Below, one piece after another: positions 33,243 through 44,529 of a stretch of 64,000 nucleotides of DNA. Under the pieces are notes generated by a model, which saw nothing but the letters and a program-made list of their open reading frames with translations, was not told the DNA's origin and made no database searches. The position numbers and the translations under genes were made by a program. Source of the DNA: Amphibalanus amphitrite (taxonomy: Eukaryota; Arthropoda; Thecostraca; Balanomorpha; Balanidae); NCBI RefSeq assembly GCF_019059575.1, contig NW_024883380.1:1-64000 (forward strand), written 5' to 3'. Within the stretch, counting starts at the first letter, position 1. Every line of letters begins with the position of its first letter.

Positions 33243-33754
33243 CCCGGTGGAGGTCGCCGGCAGCGTCGTCCTCTGCGCGCTGCACTGCGAGAGGGCCGGG
33301 CCCGCCTGCGTGGGGTTTCGCGCGGAGGGCGCCGCCGGGTGCGTGCTGCTCTCGGGCCTGACTGCCGGCCGCGGCGGCACGTTTGTGCGCGGCTGCGGCG
33401 GCCTGCGGCTGGCCTACCGGGCCGTGCCGCCCATGCCGCGGCCGGCGGCGGAGGCCGAGTGCGCTGCGGACGGCGGTCGGATGGCCGTGCCGCTGAGCAG
33501 CCAGCAGCGCGGCTGCGTGCAGCGCGTGGTGGACGCCGCCGGCGCCGTGCCCGGCTTCCTGCCGGCCGACGCCGAGCACACCGACGTGGCGTACGTGGGC
33601 CTGCTGGTGCACGAGCCGACCGAGTACCGCACCACGGACCTGCGCGGCGCGCCCGTCACCGTGCCCGACGACGCCTGGGAGCCGGGCCAGCCCAACGACG
33701 GCGCGGAGCTGTCCTACATGGCCATCGCCTCAGGGCTGCTGCTCGACTACTTTC

Positions 33755-35860
33755 TCATAGGTTTATTCGCATGCCGTTCGGCTGTCGGTCGGCGCCGTCT
33801 ACGTGCGCCAGATTGTTGGACGTTGTGTTGGGCGACCTGCGCCCGGCCACTTGTGTCAATTATTTTGATGACGTCATTGTGCACGGCTCCGATTTCGATG
33901 ATGTGTTAAAAAAGCTTGATGCCGTGCTTGGTCGTCTCTACCAGGCTGGTCTCACACTGAATCCGGAGAAGTGTGAGCTCTTCCGGACCCGAGTATCGTT
34001 CCTTGGCCATGTGCTGACACCTGAGGGGCTTTCGGCGGATCCAGCGAAGGTCCAGCAGGTGGCGCAGTGGCCTGTTCCAAGAACGCCAAAGGAGCTGAGC
34101 AGTTTCCTGGGCCTTGCGTCATTTTTCCGAAAATATGTCAGGTCGTTCGCAGAGATAGCGGCACCGCTATTCTCGCTGACTGCGAAGGATGTGCCTTTTC
34201 GCTGGTCGGACGAGGCCCAAACAGCATTCGACAGCTTGAAAGCGGCTCTTGTCAGTGCGCCCATTGTTGCACTACCCAGGTTTGGGTCGGGGGCTGGCAT
34301 CTTCACTCTCGATTGTAATTGCTCTGACCATGGAGCAGGAGCCGTTCTACTCCAGGAGCAGGACGGGGTGGAGAGAGTCATTGCATTTGCGAGCCGAAAG
34401 CTTTCAAAATCTCAGCGCAATTACAGTACGACACGCAAAGAGCTCCTCGCGTGCGTATTGTTTGTGCAACATTTTCGGTATTATCTGCTCGGCAGGAAGT
34501 TCCGTTTGAGGACGGATCACGCCAGCCTGCAATGGATCATGAACTTCAAACAGCCTACAGGCATGATCGCCCGATGGCTGGAAATTCTTGCAGAATTTGA
34601 CTTCGACATTATCTACCGTCCTGGGGCTCAGAACGCTGTGGCCGATTCCCTGAGCCGTCGGCCTTCAGACAGGATGGATGTGGCGACTCAGGTTCCTGAG
34701 AGTGCAGCCGATGTCGTCCACCGGGTCGTGACGAGTGTCTTTCCACCCGGTAGTAAGGATGCGGCCACCCAGACGGCAGGCGATGGAGCTGACGTTGCCG
34801 CCAGGATTGACCCACCCCGTGTTTCCTCTGAATTGTCTCGGCCTGATGTGCTGGTTGGTCCAACGGACGGATCCAGTGGTGGATCCAATCGTTCCTCTAA
34901 ATTGTCTCAGACTGACGTGCTGGTTGGTCCAGCTGACGGATCCCGTGGGGGGTCCAGACGCTCTTCTGTGCCTCAGACTGATGTGCTGGCTGGTCCGGCT
35001 GACTGGTCGAGTGGGGAGTCCAGTCGCTCCTCTAAAGTGGCTCAGACTGATGTGCCGGGCGGTCCAGCTGACGGATCGGACTCGCTCTTGCTGTCTCCGC
35101 GGTCCGCTGGAACCGCTCAGGCTGGTGATATCCTGGTCAATCAGGTGACCGCCGAGTCCTGGTCTATTGGTTACCTCCGTCAGGAGCAGGACAGGGACTC
35201 TGGTATCAGGGAGGTCGCTCAACACCTGTCGCTAGGCAAGAAGCCTCGCAGAGCGGAGGTGTCCGAGCTGGCCCGGGGTCTGTATCAGCAGTGGTCCCGG
35301 CTGCAACTTATTGACGGTGTGTTGTACCGCATGTACAAGCAGCGTGCCGGAGAACGAGAGAGATTGCAGCTTGTTGTACCACAACAACTCATTCCGGGCG
35401 TGCTCATGTCGCTGCATTCCGGACCGGCCGGAGGACACTTTGGTCCTGAAAAGTTACTCGAGCAGGCTCGAGTTCGGTTCTGGTGGCCTCAAATGGCGAC
35501 CGAGGTGGAAGTGTTCTGCAGAAAGTGCGAACGGTGTTGTTCGCACAGCGGACCTGCCCCGAAACCTCGCGCCCGAATGGGAGAGCTGTTCTCGGATGAG
35601 CCCTTTGACACAATATCCATAGACTTCTTGACGGGCCTCCCGGCCACCGAGCGTGGGAATAAACACTTACTTGTTGTTTGTGATCATTTTACCCGCTGGT
35701 GCGAGGTCTACCCACTTCCGAACATGAGGGCTTCTACAGTAGCGACTACTTTGGTAGACGAGTTTATTTCCCGATTTGGCTGCCCCAGGCGGCTGCATTC
35801 AGACTGTGCCGCAAACTTCGTGGGTTCCGTGCTCACGGAAACCTGCCGGCTTCTTGGTAT
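33755..35860 (+). pseudogene. Gypsy (Metaviridae-type) pol fragment: RT, RNase H, integrase start
   Basis: The frame opens in the middle of reverse transcriptase (FIRMPFG), continues through the catalytic motif YFDDVIV (the family norm is YVDD), and passes a full RNase H region. An unusual linker of four 24-26-residue repeats with core QTDVLVGPADGS (34835-35085) follows. Next comes the integrase HHCC finger (HSGPAGGHFG, CRKCERC) and the first two catalytic aspartates (SIDFLTG, LHSDC). Gag, protease and the first half of RT are absent. The frame is cut at 35860 by a large insertion and continues at 50672. This is a defective element; it also sits against the lectin fragment without an intervening LTR. 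Confidence 0.88.
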
Positions 35861-36149
35861 CAGACTTGTAAACGACTCAAAATTTTTTTGAGTCGATTGT
35901 TTGTTTGAGTCTGGAAATTTGAATCGATTCATCAAACGACTCATGATGTTAAATTTAATTGATTCGAATCAACTCATGACTCATCAAGTTCCTCGATAAA
36001 ATGATTCGAATCAACTCATGACTCGAGCAACTAGCCAACGGAATGATTCGAATCAACTCATGACTCACATTTTGATGAATCGATTCAAATCAACTCATGA
36101 CTCACACGACATTTTTATTGAACTTATTTCATTCAACCCATGACTCACT

Positions 36150-36868
36150 ATAGGCATTTGTTGATTATTTGACTCAAAGCTATGATAAAATGAATATGCC
36201 GCATACCACAATTGTATTAAGCAGCATAGTAGCCTTGACCAAAGATTCAAGCAGCTACCTAGTAGGACTAGGTACATAGGTACCTACCTTACACCTACCT
36301 ATCTTCAACACTCAACAGTCAACAGTGCAATATCAGATAAATTTGTAAGTAACTCTGAGAGACAATTATAATATAAGTGAGGACTAAGGAGTAGCATAGT
36401 AACCTATCTCTTATTATTACCTAGAAAGTCTTTTTGAAAATTCAAAAGCACAAGTTCCGAGAGGCATTCATGTTTTTTAATCAAACTTTTTCTACATGAT
36501 AATGAAACAAATGTTACTACTTCTTACTTATCACATAAAATTATTCAAACAGTACAACCTCAAAAATAGGATTAATCCCACCTGTGACACATTCAGCATC
36601 AGCAGGGACTCCATGGGCCCAGGGCCTCCTCTAAGGATCTTTCACTGGGTGGGCAAAATTTTTCGCCGCTCCCATGCCCAAGGGCAGATCCAGTCACTTG
36701 TTTTGGGGTGCAACCATTTTCACCTGCGACTGGGGGGGGGGGGGGGCGGGTTAAAGCCTATGTCACTTTCACAGTCAACCAACTGTGCCATTCATAGTTT
36801 AACGTTTGTCGTGTGTGATATGGTATTTCGTGTGTATTTCACCTTATAGGTATGCCTATTGTCTACAT
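36150..36868. other. Interior of the hAT-like insertion, nothing recognised
   Basis: AT-rich with a G-tract followed by CGGGTTAAAG (36732-36756), which resembles a decayed TTAA-element end. No gene. Confidence 0.4.
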
Positions 36869-37128
36869 TAGTGATGTCAATAACGGAAAATCAGGATACC
36901 GATACCAAACCAAATTCCAACCAAAACCATGAAAAATACCGAAACCAAACCAACTTGGGAACATGAGGGAAATACCAACTTATTACCGAATTCGTATCCT
37001 CTTATACATTAGCCGGATTCGTAATACCAACAAAATACCAACAACATTAGGATCAAAATACCAAATACCAAGTTGGTATCGGTTTGGTATCGGTATACCA
37101 AAAAGTTGGTATCCGATTGACATCTCTA
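36869..37128. mobile_element. hAT-type MITE, inverted relative of 9561-9822
   Basis: 260 bp with ends TAGTGATGTCAAT and ATTGACATCTCTA (imperfect inverted repeats). It is flanked by GTCTACAT and GTCTACAG (7 of 8 bases match). The internal ACCAAAC and GGTATCGGTTTGGTATC motifs match the PDS5-intron copy in reverse orientation. Confidence 0.8.
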
Positions 37129-37369
37129 GTCTACAGACTCTACATACATTTAAAATTTTAAGAAGACTGCAAATGTGCAGAGTTAAACTTACTATGATTG
37201 CTCCTTGTACCAGAAATCGAATAGGTAGGTGATGCTCGCTGCCTCTTTTTAGGAGGCATGGTCAGCTTACTCTTGGCGCGTCCTCTTGATCTAAATCCGG
37301 CTTTTATTGACCTTAATCTACTTGTAATACATACTTGGCCTTGTAGCGCGCTACCCTGCTGGCCCATGC

Positions 37370-37480
37370 CGGTCTTTGAGGGTCCCACACTGACCTCTGA
37401 GGCCCCATGCTGGCCTGTAAAGGCCCATATTAGCCTCTGAGGGCCCCGCACTGGATTCTGAAGACCCGATGCCGGCCTTT
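37370..37480. repeat. GGCCTCTGAGGGCCC minisatellite, short copy
   Basis: About four units of the same 24-30 bp repeat seen at 22385 and 43530. Confidence 0.55.
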
Positions 37481-37849
37481 AACCATCCCCTGTATTGGTG
37501 TTTTTCCAGCCGCGAACGTATAGGGGGGGGGGGGGGGCGTTGGACCTCCCTTGCCGTTTCGCCCCTGATCGAGCTAGAGCTTCACGGAAAAAAAACAAGC
37601 GTGTTGCCCGTGACGAGAGGAAGCCGATGATACCGAATTTTAAGGTCCTAGGTCATCGGGTGACCTTCCAGGTCAGGTCAATGACCCGAAAACCGGTAAA
37701 ATCGGGACCTGTTAGAAAGTCGTAAAGTGTGCGCACTTCTGCGCACGTGTCGTGACCGGGAAAAGGCGATGTGATCACATCTCGGGTGCCATATCAAGCC
37801 TCGGCTGGCTCACGGCCGAACAGTTGGTGGCTTACCATACCTTGTCGAG

Positions 37850-38266
37850 CGGACGATGAAGTCAGGTCATCCGGACTTTCTTCTTAACACCTTCGGACAG
37901 CGAGCCCACCAGCGGCATGATCATAACACCAGGCGAGCGGACTCGTTTACCCTTCCGGCCATCCGTGTGGAGGCCGGCAGGCGGCGACTCTGTTACCGCG
38001 GTGTGTCGCTGCTGAACGACAGCGGCATTGAGCCTGGCACTTTGTCTTTCCGGGCAGATGCCAGGCTGTTCGCTGGATCTCTCTGATTTAAGATATTGTT
38101 TCTGGTGCGAGTGTATGCATGGTATGCGAATGGTTGTAGTCATTTCCGTGTGTCTGTTCCAACTTCCCATTGTATTACCATTCAGACGCGAGTAAGTGAA
38201 AAGCCATGTAATCGTGGATCTTATTCAAATAAATCTGTTCCTTTCTGTTCTGTTCTGTGGCTGCTA
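37850..38266 (+). pseudogene. 3' remnant of a non-LTR retrotransposon
   Basis: Encodes a C-terminal fragment ending at 38086 with HNTRRADSFTLPAIRVEAG then RRRLCYRGVSLLN, the style of CR1/RTE-like ORF2 tails. It is followed by about 180 bp of 3' sequence with AATAAA near 38229 and short CTGTTC repeats at the end. It sits inside a TTAA-family repeat whose text is continuous on either side. Confidence 0.6.
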
Positions 38267-39290
38267 TGTGGTTTTCCGGGGTGCTGATCACGAATATCGT
38301 GTTAGTTTTGATCAGAGATGGTGTTTTAAGCATTTAGACCAGGTCGGGTCAGGTCAGGTCAGGTCAACCGGTAGGGGTTGTTACGGGTATTCGTATTACG
38401 TGTCAACCGCCTCTGACAGCTTCGTAACATGTTACGAAGGCACCAAAACTACTTCGTAAATGTTCAAATGGTTTATAAATTCGAATTCAGCTAAAAAACT
38501 AGCCTAGAACATGAAAAACTCGAAAAAGTGAACCGAGGTCACCCGAGGTCACCAAAGGTCAATGACCTGACCTGACCTTCAGGTGACCTTGACATCCACC
38601 CTTATGTATGGGAGCAACATCAAATCACATATGTGAACGTTTGAAACCACGAAAAGCTTGCAAACGCGCGGCTAATGCGAGCCGACATACGCCGAATTGC
38701 GATTTCGGCCAAACATGGTCACGGAAAAGAGGTCACAGGTCAAAGGTCATGGGGTCAGGGTGATGAAATTTTCAGGGTAGGTGTAAAATTGATCAATGCT
38801 AGGGTACTGAAAGTTTCGTCGCGATCGGCCGCTTTTTACGCGAGTTATTCGCGAAAAACCTTAGGGGGGTTGCATCAACCCCCCTGTGCCGGCGAGGGTT
38901 AAGGTCCTAGGTCATCGGCTGACCTTCCAGGTCAGGTCATGGACCCAAAAGTCGGGAAAATCGGGACGTTGGCTGTTAGAACGTCGTAAAGGGTGGCTAT
39001 GGTTTTTCGGGGTGCTGATCACGAATATCATGTTAGTTATGATCATGGATGATGTCTTCATGCATTTAGATCATGTCGGGTCAGGTCAGGTCAGGTCAAC
39101 CAGTAAGGGTTTTGCCGGGTATTCGTAGTAGGTGGCAACCTCCTCTGACAGCTTCGTAACATTTTACGAAGGCACCAAAACTACTTCGTAAATGTTCAAA
39201 TGGTTGCTAAATTCGAATTCAGCTAAAAAAAAAAAAAAACTAGCCTAAAAACGTGTAAAACTCGAAAAAGTGAACCGAGGTCATCAAAGG

Positions 39291-40598
39291 TACAGCCCTC
39301 TGCAAACTGCGTGGTAGGTATTCTTTTTTCGACAAAACCGAGAATAACGCGAATACTATGCCATCGGTCACTCGGAAATCGTAACAGTATGACGCGCGAT
39401 ACTTCGCACCTTAGATTGGCATTATCATCGTGTTCATTTTCTATCCAGTTTGGCAACAAAATCCAAAAGTTTATATTTGCCCCCAAAACAGACTTTTGCA
39501 TTTTGCTGCCACACAAGGCGTATACTTTGTCTAGTGATGGACCTAATCGAAGAAGTGGAGCATGGCGCATCTATTTGCAGTGAGTTCCGACCGACTGACA
39601 TAGCCTTTCAGTTATCACCGGTTTTGTCGAAAAAAGAATAGGGGAGACCCGGGAGGTATGGGCCGGTTTTGTGAAAACGCCATTTTCTTCCAGTGGGCAG
39701 TGGCTAGACCCGGTTTTTCACTCTGTGCACGTGAAATTGCCTTTCGCCTGCAAAGTGTACCTGATATTAGGCATCTGGGATCAACTATTTTGTCTCGAGA
39801 TAACTTTCAATAAATAATGTGCTTTTTCGATCCATCAAAATATACCGGGAGGTATGGGCCATGGCCCGGGAGGTATGGGCCGGTGCCATGTTTCATATTC
39901 TTTTCTCGACAATGAGAACAATACTCGTAGCTGGTATCTACCTTGATCTCTCTTAGAGCCCAGGAACCGCATTAGCGGCCAACAGCTTACTTCATGGAGG
40001 TTACTTGGGCACATATGTATTTTGGTAAACTGTATCATTCACCATGAAATAAAATAAATGATATTTTTTCTGTTCGAATGATATTTGAAGCTAAATTTTC
40101 AACCTTGCGCGACAAAAATAAAACTTATTAAAGATGACACTCAATGAAAGCATCTTTTTATTGATTTAGGATCAATGGGAGTGGATGGCCCGAACCTCCC
40201 GGTTAGGACGCCAGAATTTGCGTAGCATCTCAGCCCATAATCTTACAAGAAAGCTTCAAATTGTCTATCCAGTCTTAATTTGCATGCTTTAAACTTTATG
40301 TTAGCATTGGTCTGACATCATAAAACGAGCCTGGTTCAAATTTATCACGAATTTTCTGTATGCACAGTATTTTACTCGAAGAGGGCAAAAACGCTTTATC
40401 ACCGCTCATCGCCAAAGAAGACTGAGGAGGATTTTGAAAATCACGTGGGTTGTATAACGGAATAGCTGCTGCCAGTTTACGCGGTCAAATGTGTAAAAAT
40501 ACGCAACACTTCTTCAAAACTGCGATGGCCCATACCTCCAGGGGGCCCATACCCCCCGGGTCTCCCCTACCTACCACGCAGTCTGCTGAGGGCTGTAC
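39291..40598. mobile_element. TA-flanked inverted-repeat element (TACAGCCCTC ends)
   Basis: The left end TACAGCCCTCTGCAAACTGC and the right end GCAGTCTGCTGAGGGCTGTA are inverted copies. The inverted match continues inward through GTGGTAGGTATTCTTTTTTC to the pair near 39340 and 39620. The right arm is split by the element at 39641-40567. The remaining core is only about 380 bp, so this is a MITE. Confidence 0.75.
39641..40567. mobile_element. Nested TA-flanked MITE (GGGGAGACCCGGGAGG ends)
   Basis: 927 bp with ends GGGGAGACCCGGGAGGTATG and CATACCCCCCGGGTCTCCCC, bordered by TA at 39639-39640 and 40568-40569. Removing it and one TA restores an uninterrupted inverted repeat of the host element, which confirms the boundaries. 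GGGAGGTATGGGCC recurs four times near the ends. The GGGGAGA start is shared with the element at 21890, suggesting one superfamily. Confidence 0.85.
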
Positions 40599-42245
40599 AC
40601 TGGGTCTATTTAAGATCTCCAGAGCCATCACGTGGCGCTACGGTCGGGGTGGAGCGAGTCCAAATCGCGAGGGGAGTGAGGTCACCGGTCATTGTGGGGA
40701 AAGGAGGGAGGGGAGTGACGCGCTATCGCAAGGCGGAGCGTGCGTGCGCCGGGAGTGGGCCGCCCGCCACCTGCGCCGCGGCTGAGGGGAAGGGATGATG
40801 GTTGCGGGTGCCTTCACTCCGGTATGGTGGTATCCTTTTCATGTGCAGCCAGAAAAAAATGCACCTGAAGGGAATAATCGTCTCAAACAAACGGGCAAGC
40901 GAAAAACGCCATTCACTTCAGCAAAATCTTAAACAAATGATAATTGAAATCTAGGACCTAAACTTTTAGTCGACATTTGCATGCTGTCTTAGGCTTTTCT
41001 AAATTGTTCTTTGAGTTCCATGTTTATTCATTGTTTGGCACGCTCAGCATTGGTGGGTTTTATCGGGTCCAAAAGAATAAAAAAATAAGAGAGAAGAAAA
41101 GAAAAAGGGTTAATATGTGGTCAGAAAATGACCAAAAATATTTTCCTAAAGATTAACTTAGCAAAACCTTTAGGTGCGACAATTTTAACGTTGTTGAGAG
41201 GATACTGGGAAAAGCTAAATCACCGTGCTTGTCAGTGTTGCAGTAGAAGGAAATGTTTTGGTTCGTGTCTAGATAAAGCCAGAGCCGGGAGTGAGACTCG
41301 AACTCACTACATCGATTTCCGCTCACAGGTCACCCACCCTCTACGCTACGGGCATCTATCGCCCTGCGCAGCTTGCTGGACAGTGTTTCGGCCAAAGTTG
41401 TTGGTTGGATGTCTGACGTCTGTCAATGTTACGAGGCTAAGCCCGAAGGTAAATGAGGGAGCCGAACCAGATTGGACCGGGTTAAACCAGGTTGCACCGG
41501 GGTCCTACACGCAATCATGGTCAGACAAAACATAATTTCGGGTCAAATATTTTTATTAAATGATCTTATTGTTTTTAACTTATTAATTCAAGACTTAATG
41601 CAGAAAAATAGGATATTCGCCCACGCTTCCCCATCTTCTTTTTAACGACTAAATTTGACCGAGGCCCGTCATAAAAAAGGGCCTGCCGTTATAATTATTT
41701 ACCCAAGAGCGCTCTACACAAGAAACGCCAGCCAGTCAAAAACCGGCCAACGATACGATCTTTCTAGTGCTTTAATTATATCAATTGAAAATTTCAGGAG
41801 ATACGAATAACCTTAATCCTTAGAGCTACTGGACGCTCGCAGCATTCGCTAGCATTCCATTGTCAGCTGCATTGCCAACATCACATATGCATTTATTTGA
41901 GTGCATCATAGTTAGTTGTAGTTGACAATAGATAAACCGGCCTTAGTAAACCCACGCCTCATCATCCTTCCCAGTTCCCTTCCAAGCGGCCACGCTACCG
42001 GCCGCCGCGCCGGGCCCACCACCGCGATATGGAACAGGCCGGCTGGAGTGCGTCATTTGCCTGCGGCAGTGCCCAACCGCGCCGGGGCTGTTTGACAGGT
42101 CACCCGCACCGTGACCTCGCCACCCCCCCCCCTAGCCCACCTTCCAACCGGCCAGCTCGGTAGTGACCTCTCCTTGAATTTGACATGGACTCGACTAAGG
42201 CTCAACGCCATCTAGTTACGTCTGGAGATCCTTACTAGATCCACT
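40599..42245. other. Spacer inside the interrupted element
   Basis: Holds a GC-rich block at 40610-40800 and a tRNA-like segment (next entry). The remaining sequence shows no coding signal and no clear repeat. Confidence 0.4.
41281..41363 (-). other. tRNA-derived (SINE-like) segment
   Basis: Read on the minus strand, GCCCGTAGCGTAGAGGGTGG resembles an A box. GAGTTCGAGTCTC (41304-41292) is a good B box with a paired T-stem (GTGAG...CTCAC). The acceptor stem is poor and the anticodon arm is not convincing, so a tRNA-derived SINE head or tRNA pseudogene is more likely than a tRNA gene. Confidence 0.5.
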
Positions 42246-42592
42246 GTACATGACCTGACCTAAAATTCAAGTGACCTTGACACCCACCCTAATGCATGGG
42301 AGCAACATCATATCCCATGTTTGAACGTTTGAAACCACGAAAAGACTGCATACGCGTGGCTAATGCGAGCCGACACACCGAATCGCGATTCCGGCCAAAC
42401 ATGGTCTCAAAAAGTAGGTCACAGGTCAAAGGTCATTAAGGTCAGGGTCATGAAATTTGCAGGGTAGGTGTATAATTGATCAACGCGAGGGTACTGAATG
42501 TTTCGTCGCGATCGGCCGCTTTTTACGCGAGTTATTCGCAAAAAATCGAGGGGGGTCCGTTCGACTCCCCCCCTATACGGGCGAGGGTTACC

Positions 42593-43528
42593 CCCCGAGT
42601 TGCTGGGGGGGGGGGGCGTTAAACGCCCCCACTTTTTTCGCTGGGCCATAGCAAAAAAAAAAAAAAACGGCGCGCCGCAGGCGCGCCAAATTTTGGATAC
42701 CTGTATGGAATTGATTGACGGTTATTGTGACAAAATTTCAAAAAAAAAAAATCGGCCGGAAATTTTTTGAGATATCGAGGTTTCAGTGACGTCATGATTT
42801 CTTGGTTTTCGACCAAAAACTTTATATGTTCAAAAAATCATATAAAATCACAGAATAGACATACAGACATGCCGTAAACGCCATTAGACTGCTAATACCA
42901 TGAACAATCAAATGGTTATCTTCGATTATTGATTATCGTTCCGCATTTTCCAAAATCTTGAACTGAATCTTGGCAATTTCTCGTGACTACTTCACGACCA
43001 TGATACATGCATTTCTTAAATTGAACTTTTTTAGTCAAACACGTACACATATGATCAAATGAATGTCACCATCGTGTTCTACGCCCCAAATTACCCATAA
43101 AACATGCGTCACAGGCTGCGAATATCAGTTTTGATTTTCGGGGATATGTGCCCACCCGGTTGACCTGATCTTGACCCTGACCTATTCTTGACTGACCCCT
43201 ACATGGAGCTGTCACTCTTGTAGACCTTATATGATGGATTGTGCACCGTTTTGACAGAGTTTATGACGAGAGGCGCCCATTGTGAAGTCCTGAAGTCCAT
43301 GCTACTGAAAGTCCGATTTCAGGTGTTTGACCTGACCTTGACCCGACCTGTGACCTCAAAATTCAACTTAAAGTACTCATCTGAAGCGTCTCGTCGCGTG
43401 CTTTCGTTTGCCGCCTCGTGCGTTTCGCTGCGCCTATTGGTTCTCGAGTTATCGGCTGGGGGCGTTTAACGCCCCCCCCCCCCCAGCAAACGGTTTGTGG
43501 CGAAATACCCCAGCAACTGCCGGGTTAA
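42593..43528. mobile_element. TTAA-type element with matched GCGTTAAACGC hairpins
   Basis: The left end CCCGAGTTGCTGGGG (42596) and the right end CCCCAGCAACTGCCGGGTTAA (ending 43528) are inverted relatives. The hairpin GGGGCGTTAAACGCCCC near the left is mirrored by GGGGCGTTTAACGCCCC near the right. AT-rich interior with a TGACGTCA at 42787. No transposase. Confidence 0.6.
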
Positions 43529-43529
43529 G

Positions 43530-44120
43530 GACCTGCATCGGCTCTGAGGGCTCAACTTGGCCTTTTCTGGACTCTGGAGTCCAACACCAGCCCAAGCCTG
43601 TCTTTTAGGGTGCCACACTGACCCCTGAGGGTCCCATCCTTGCCTCAAGGACCCGCATTAGCCTTTGAGAGCCTAAGTCGGCCTCTGATGGCCTCAAACT
43701 GCCATTTTCAGGCCCTGTACTGGTCTCTGAGGGCCTTAAACTGGCCTTTGAGGGCACAAACCGACCTCTAAAGGTCCCACACCGGTTTCTGATGGCCCAT
43801 TTTCTGCCTCTGAGATCCAAGACTGACCCTTTTGTGCCTCTGAGGGCCCCGTACTGGCTTCTGAAGGATCGATGCCGGTCTCTGAGGCCCAATGCCAGTC
43901 TTATAAGGGCCTCACACTGACATCTGAGGCCCACATTAACCTCTGATGGCTCCAAATTGAGGCCCTATTTAGTCCCCAATCAGCCTATAAGGTCTCTGAT
44001 GGCCCTATTTTGTTGTGTGGCTGGGGACCCATGGCTTACACCTTTAGGCGTCACGCACTGGCCTCTGAGAGCCCACATCGGCCTCTGGGGTTCCATACGG
44101 GCCTTTGAGGCCGCTATGGC
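43530..44120. repeat. GGCCTCTGAGGGCCC minisatellite, long copy
   Basis: About 22 degenerate units of 24-30 bp. It is the longest of the three arrays of this repeat in the window. Open frames on the minus strand (for example 43605-43955) come only from the repeat's periodicity. Confidence 0.7.
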
Positions 44121-44529
44121 CATGGGCCCCTGTAAGCTAGCACCGCCCCCCCCCCTCCGAGGGTTGGCAAAGTTGCCAAGTTGCCCCCACCCCCAAACGC
44201 CAAGTCTGCTACCGCCCATGCATTCAGATGCATCCATTGTAAAAAAAAATAACTTGCACTGCAGTGATTGGGGGTTGGGGCACTGGCTGCTAGCAAGTTT
44301 TTTTCCCGGGAAACCGAAGTGGTAGTTCCTACCGGACGTCTGGCCGGACCTTTATTTTTGCATTTGCTTCTGGGTGGGCAAATCGACGCCACTGGGTGGG
44401 CAATTGTGGTGATTGGGTAGGCATTTGCCCACCCAGTGGGTATGTTAGAGGAGGCCCATGATGGGCCACGAGGAGCAAACGAGGAGGCCATGACCTTGCA
44501 TGGGTGGCTCAGGCCTCAGAATCAGATAT

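Larger units (their letters stand above)
30683..33754 (+). pseudogene. Secreted C-type-lectin-like gene, broken by transposons
   Basis: Coding sequence starts at 30683 with a signal peptide (MATSLLLLWWAAAAGATS), runs to 30795, and resumes in the matching phase at 33255 through about 33754. The joined product would have a cysteine-containing segment (LCALHCERAGPACVGF) and then most of a C-type lectin fold: a Cys-Gly-Gly-Arg start, a central DVAYVGL strand, and a WEPGQPND motif typical of the domain's ligand loop. The break is a non-LTR insertion with a 12-bp duplication, CCCGGTGGAGGT, at 30784-30795 and 33243-33254. At about 33755 the lectin text gives way to Gypsy reverse transcriptase, so the last strand and cysteine are missing. 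Without the insertions the reading frame is intact, so the disruption looks fairly recent. An intact allele or other copies may exist. Confidence 0.7.
37504..42598. mobile_element. TTAA-type element(s) with AGGTCA runs, heavily interrupted
   Basis: A left end CGTATAGGGGGG near 37514 pairs with the right end CCCCTATACGGGCGAGGGTTA ending near 42595. A further right end, GGCGAGGGTTAA, occurs at 38891-38902. The same internal text (GACCTTCCAGGTCAGGTCA, GGGGTGCTGATCACGAATAT, CAAACATGGTC) recurs at 37640, 38280, 38910-39020, 42250-42550, 47690-48060 and 53600-54340, defining one family. Insertions at 37727-38266 and 39291-40598 interrupt it. Exact nesting of the two right ends is unresolved. Confidence 0.5.

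Noticed and set aside
33024-35891. A 955-codon open frame taken as one protein
   Set aside because: Its first 730 bp are an off-frame reading of lectin and non-LTR sequence that happens to lack stops because it is GC-rich. Only the part from about 33755 is Gypsy pol, and its last residues are transposon end sequence.
41281-41363. Functional tRNA gene on the minus strand
   Set aside because: Good B box and T-stem, but no convincing acceptor stem or anticodon arm; kept only as a tRNA-derived segment.
43605-43955. 116-codon minus-strand frame as a gene
   Set aside because: Entirely inside the GGCCTCTGAGGGCCC minisatellite.
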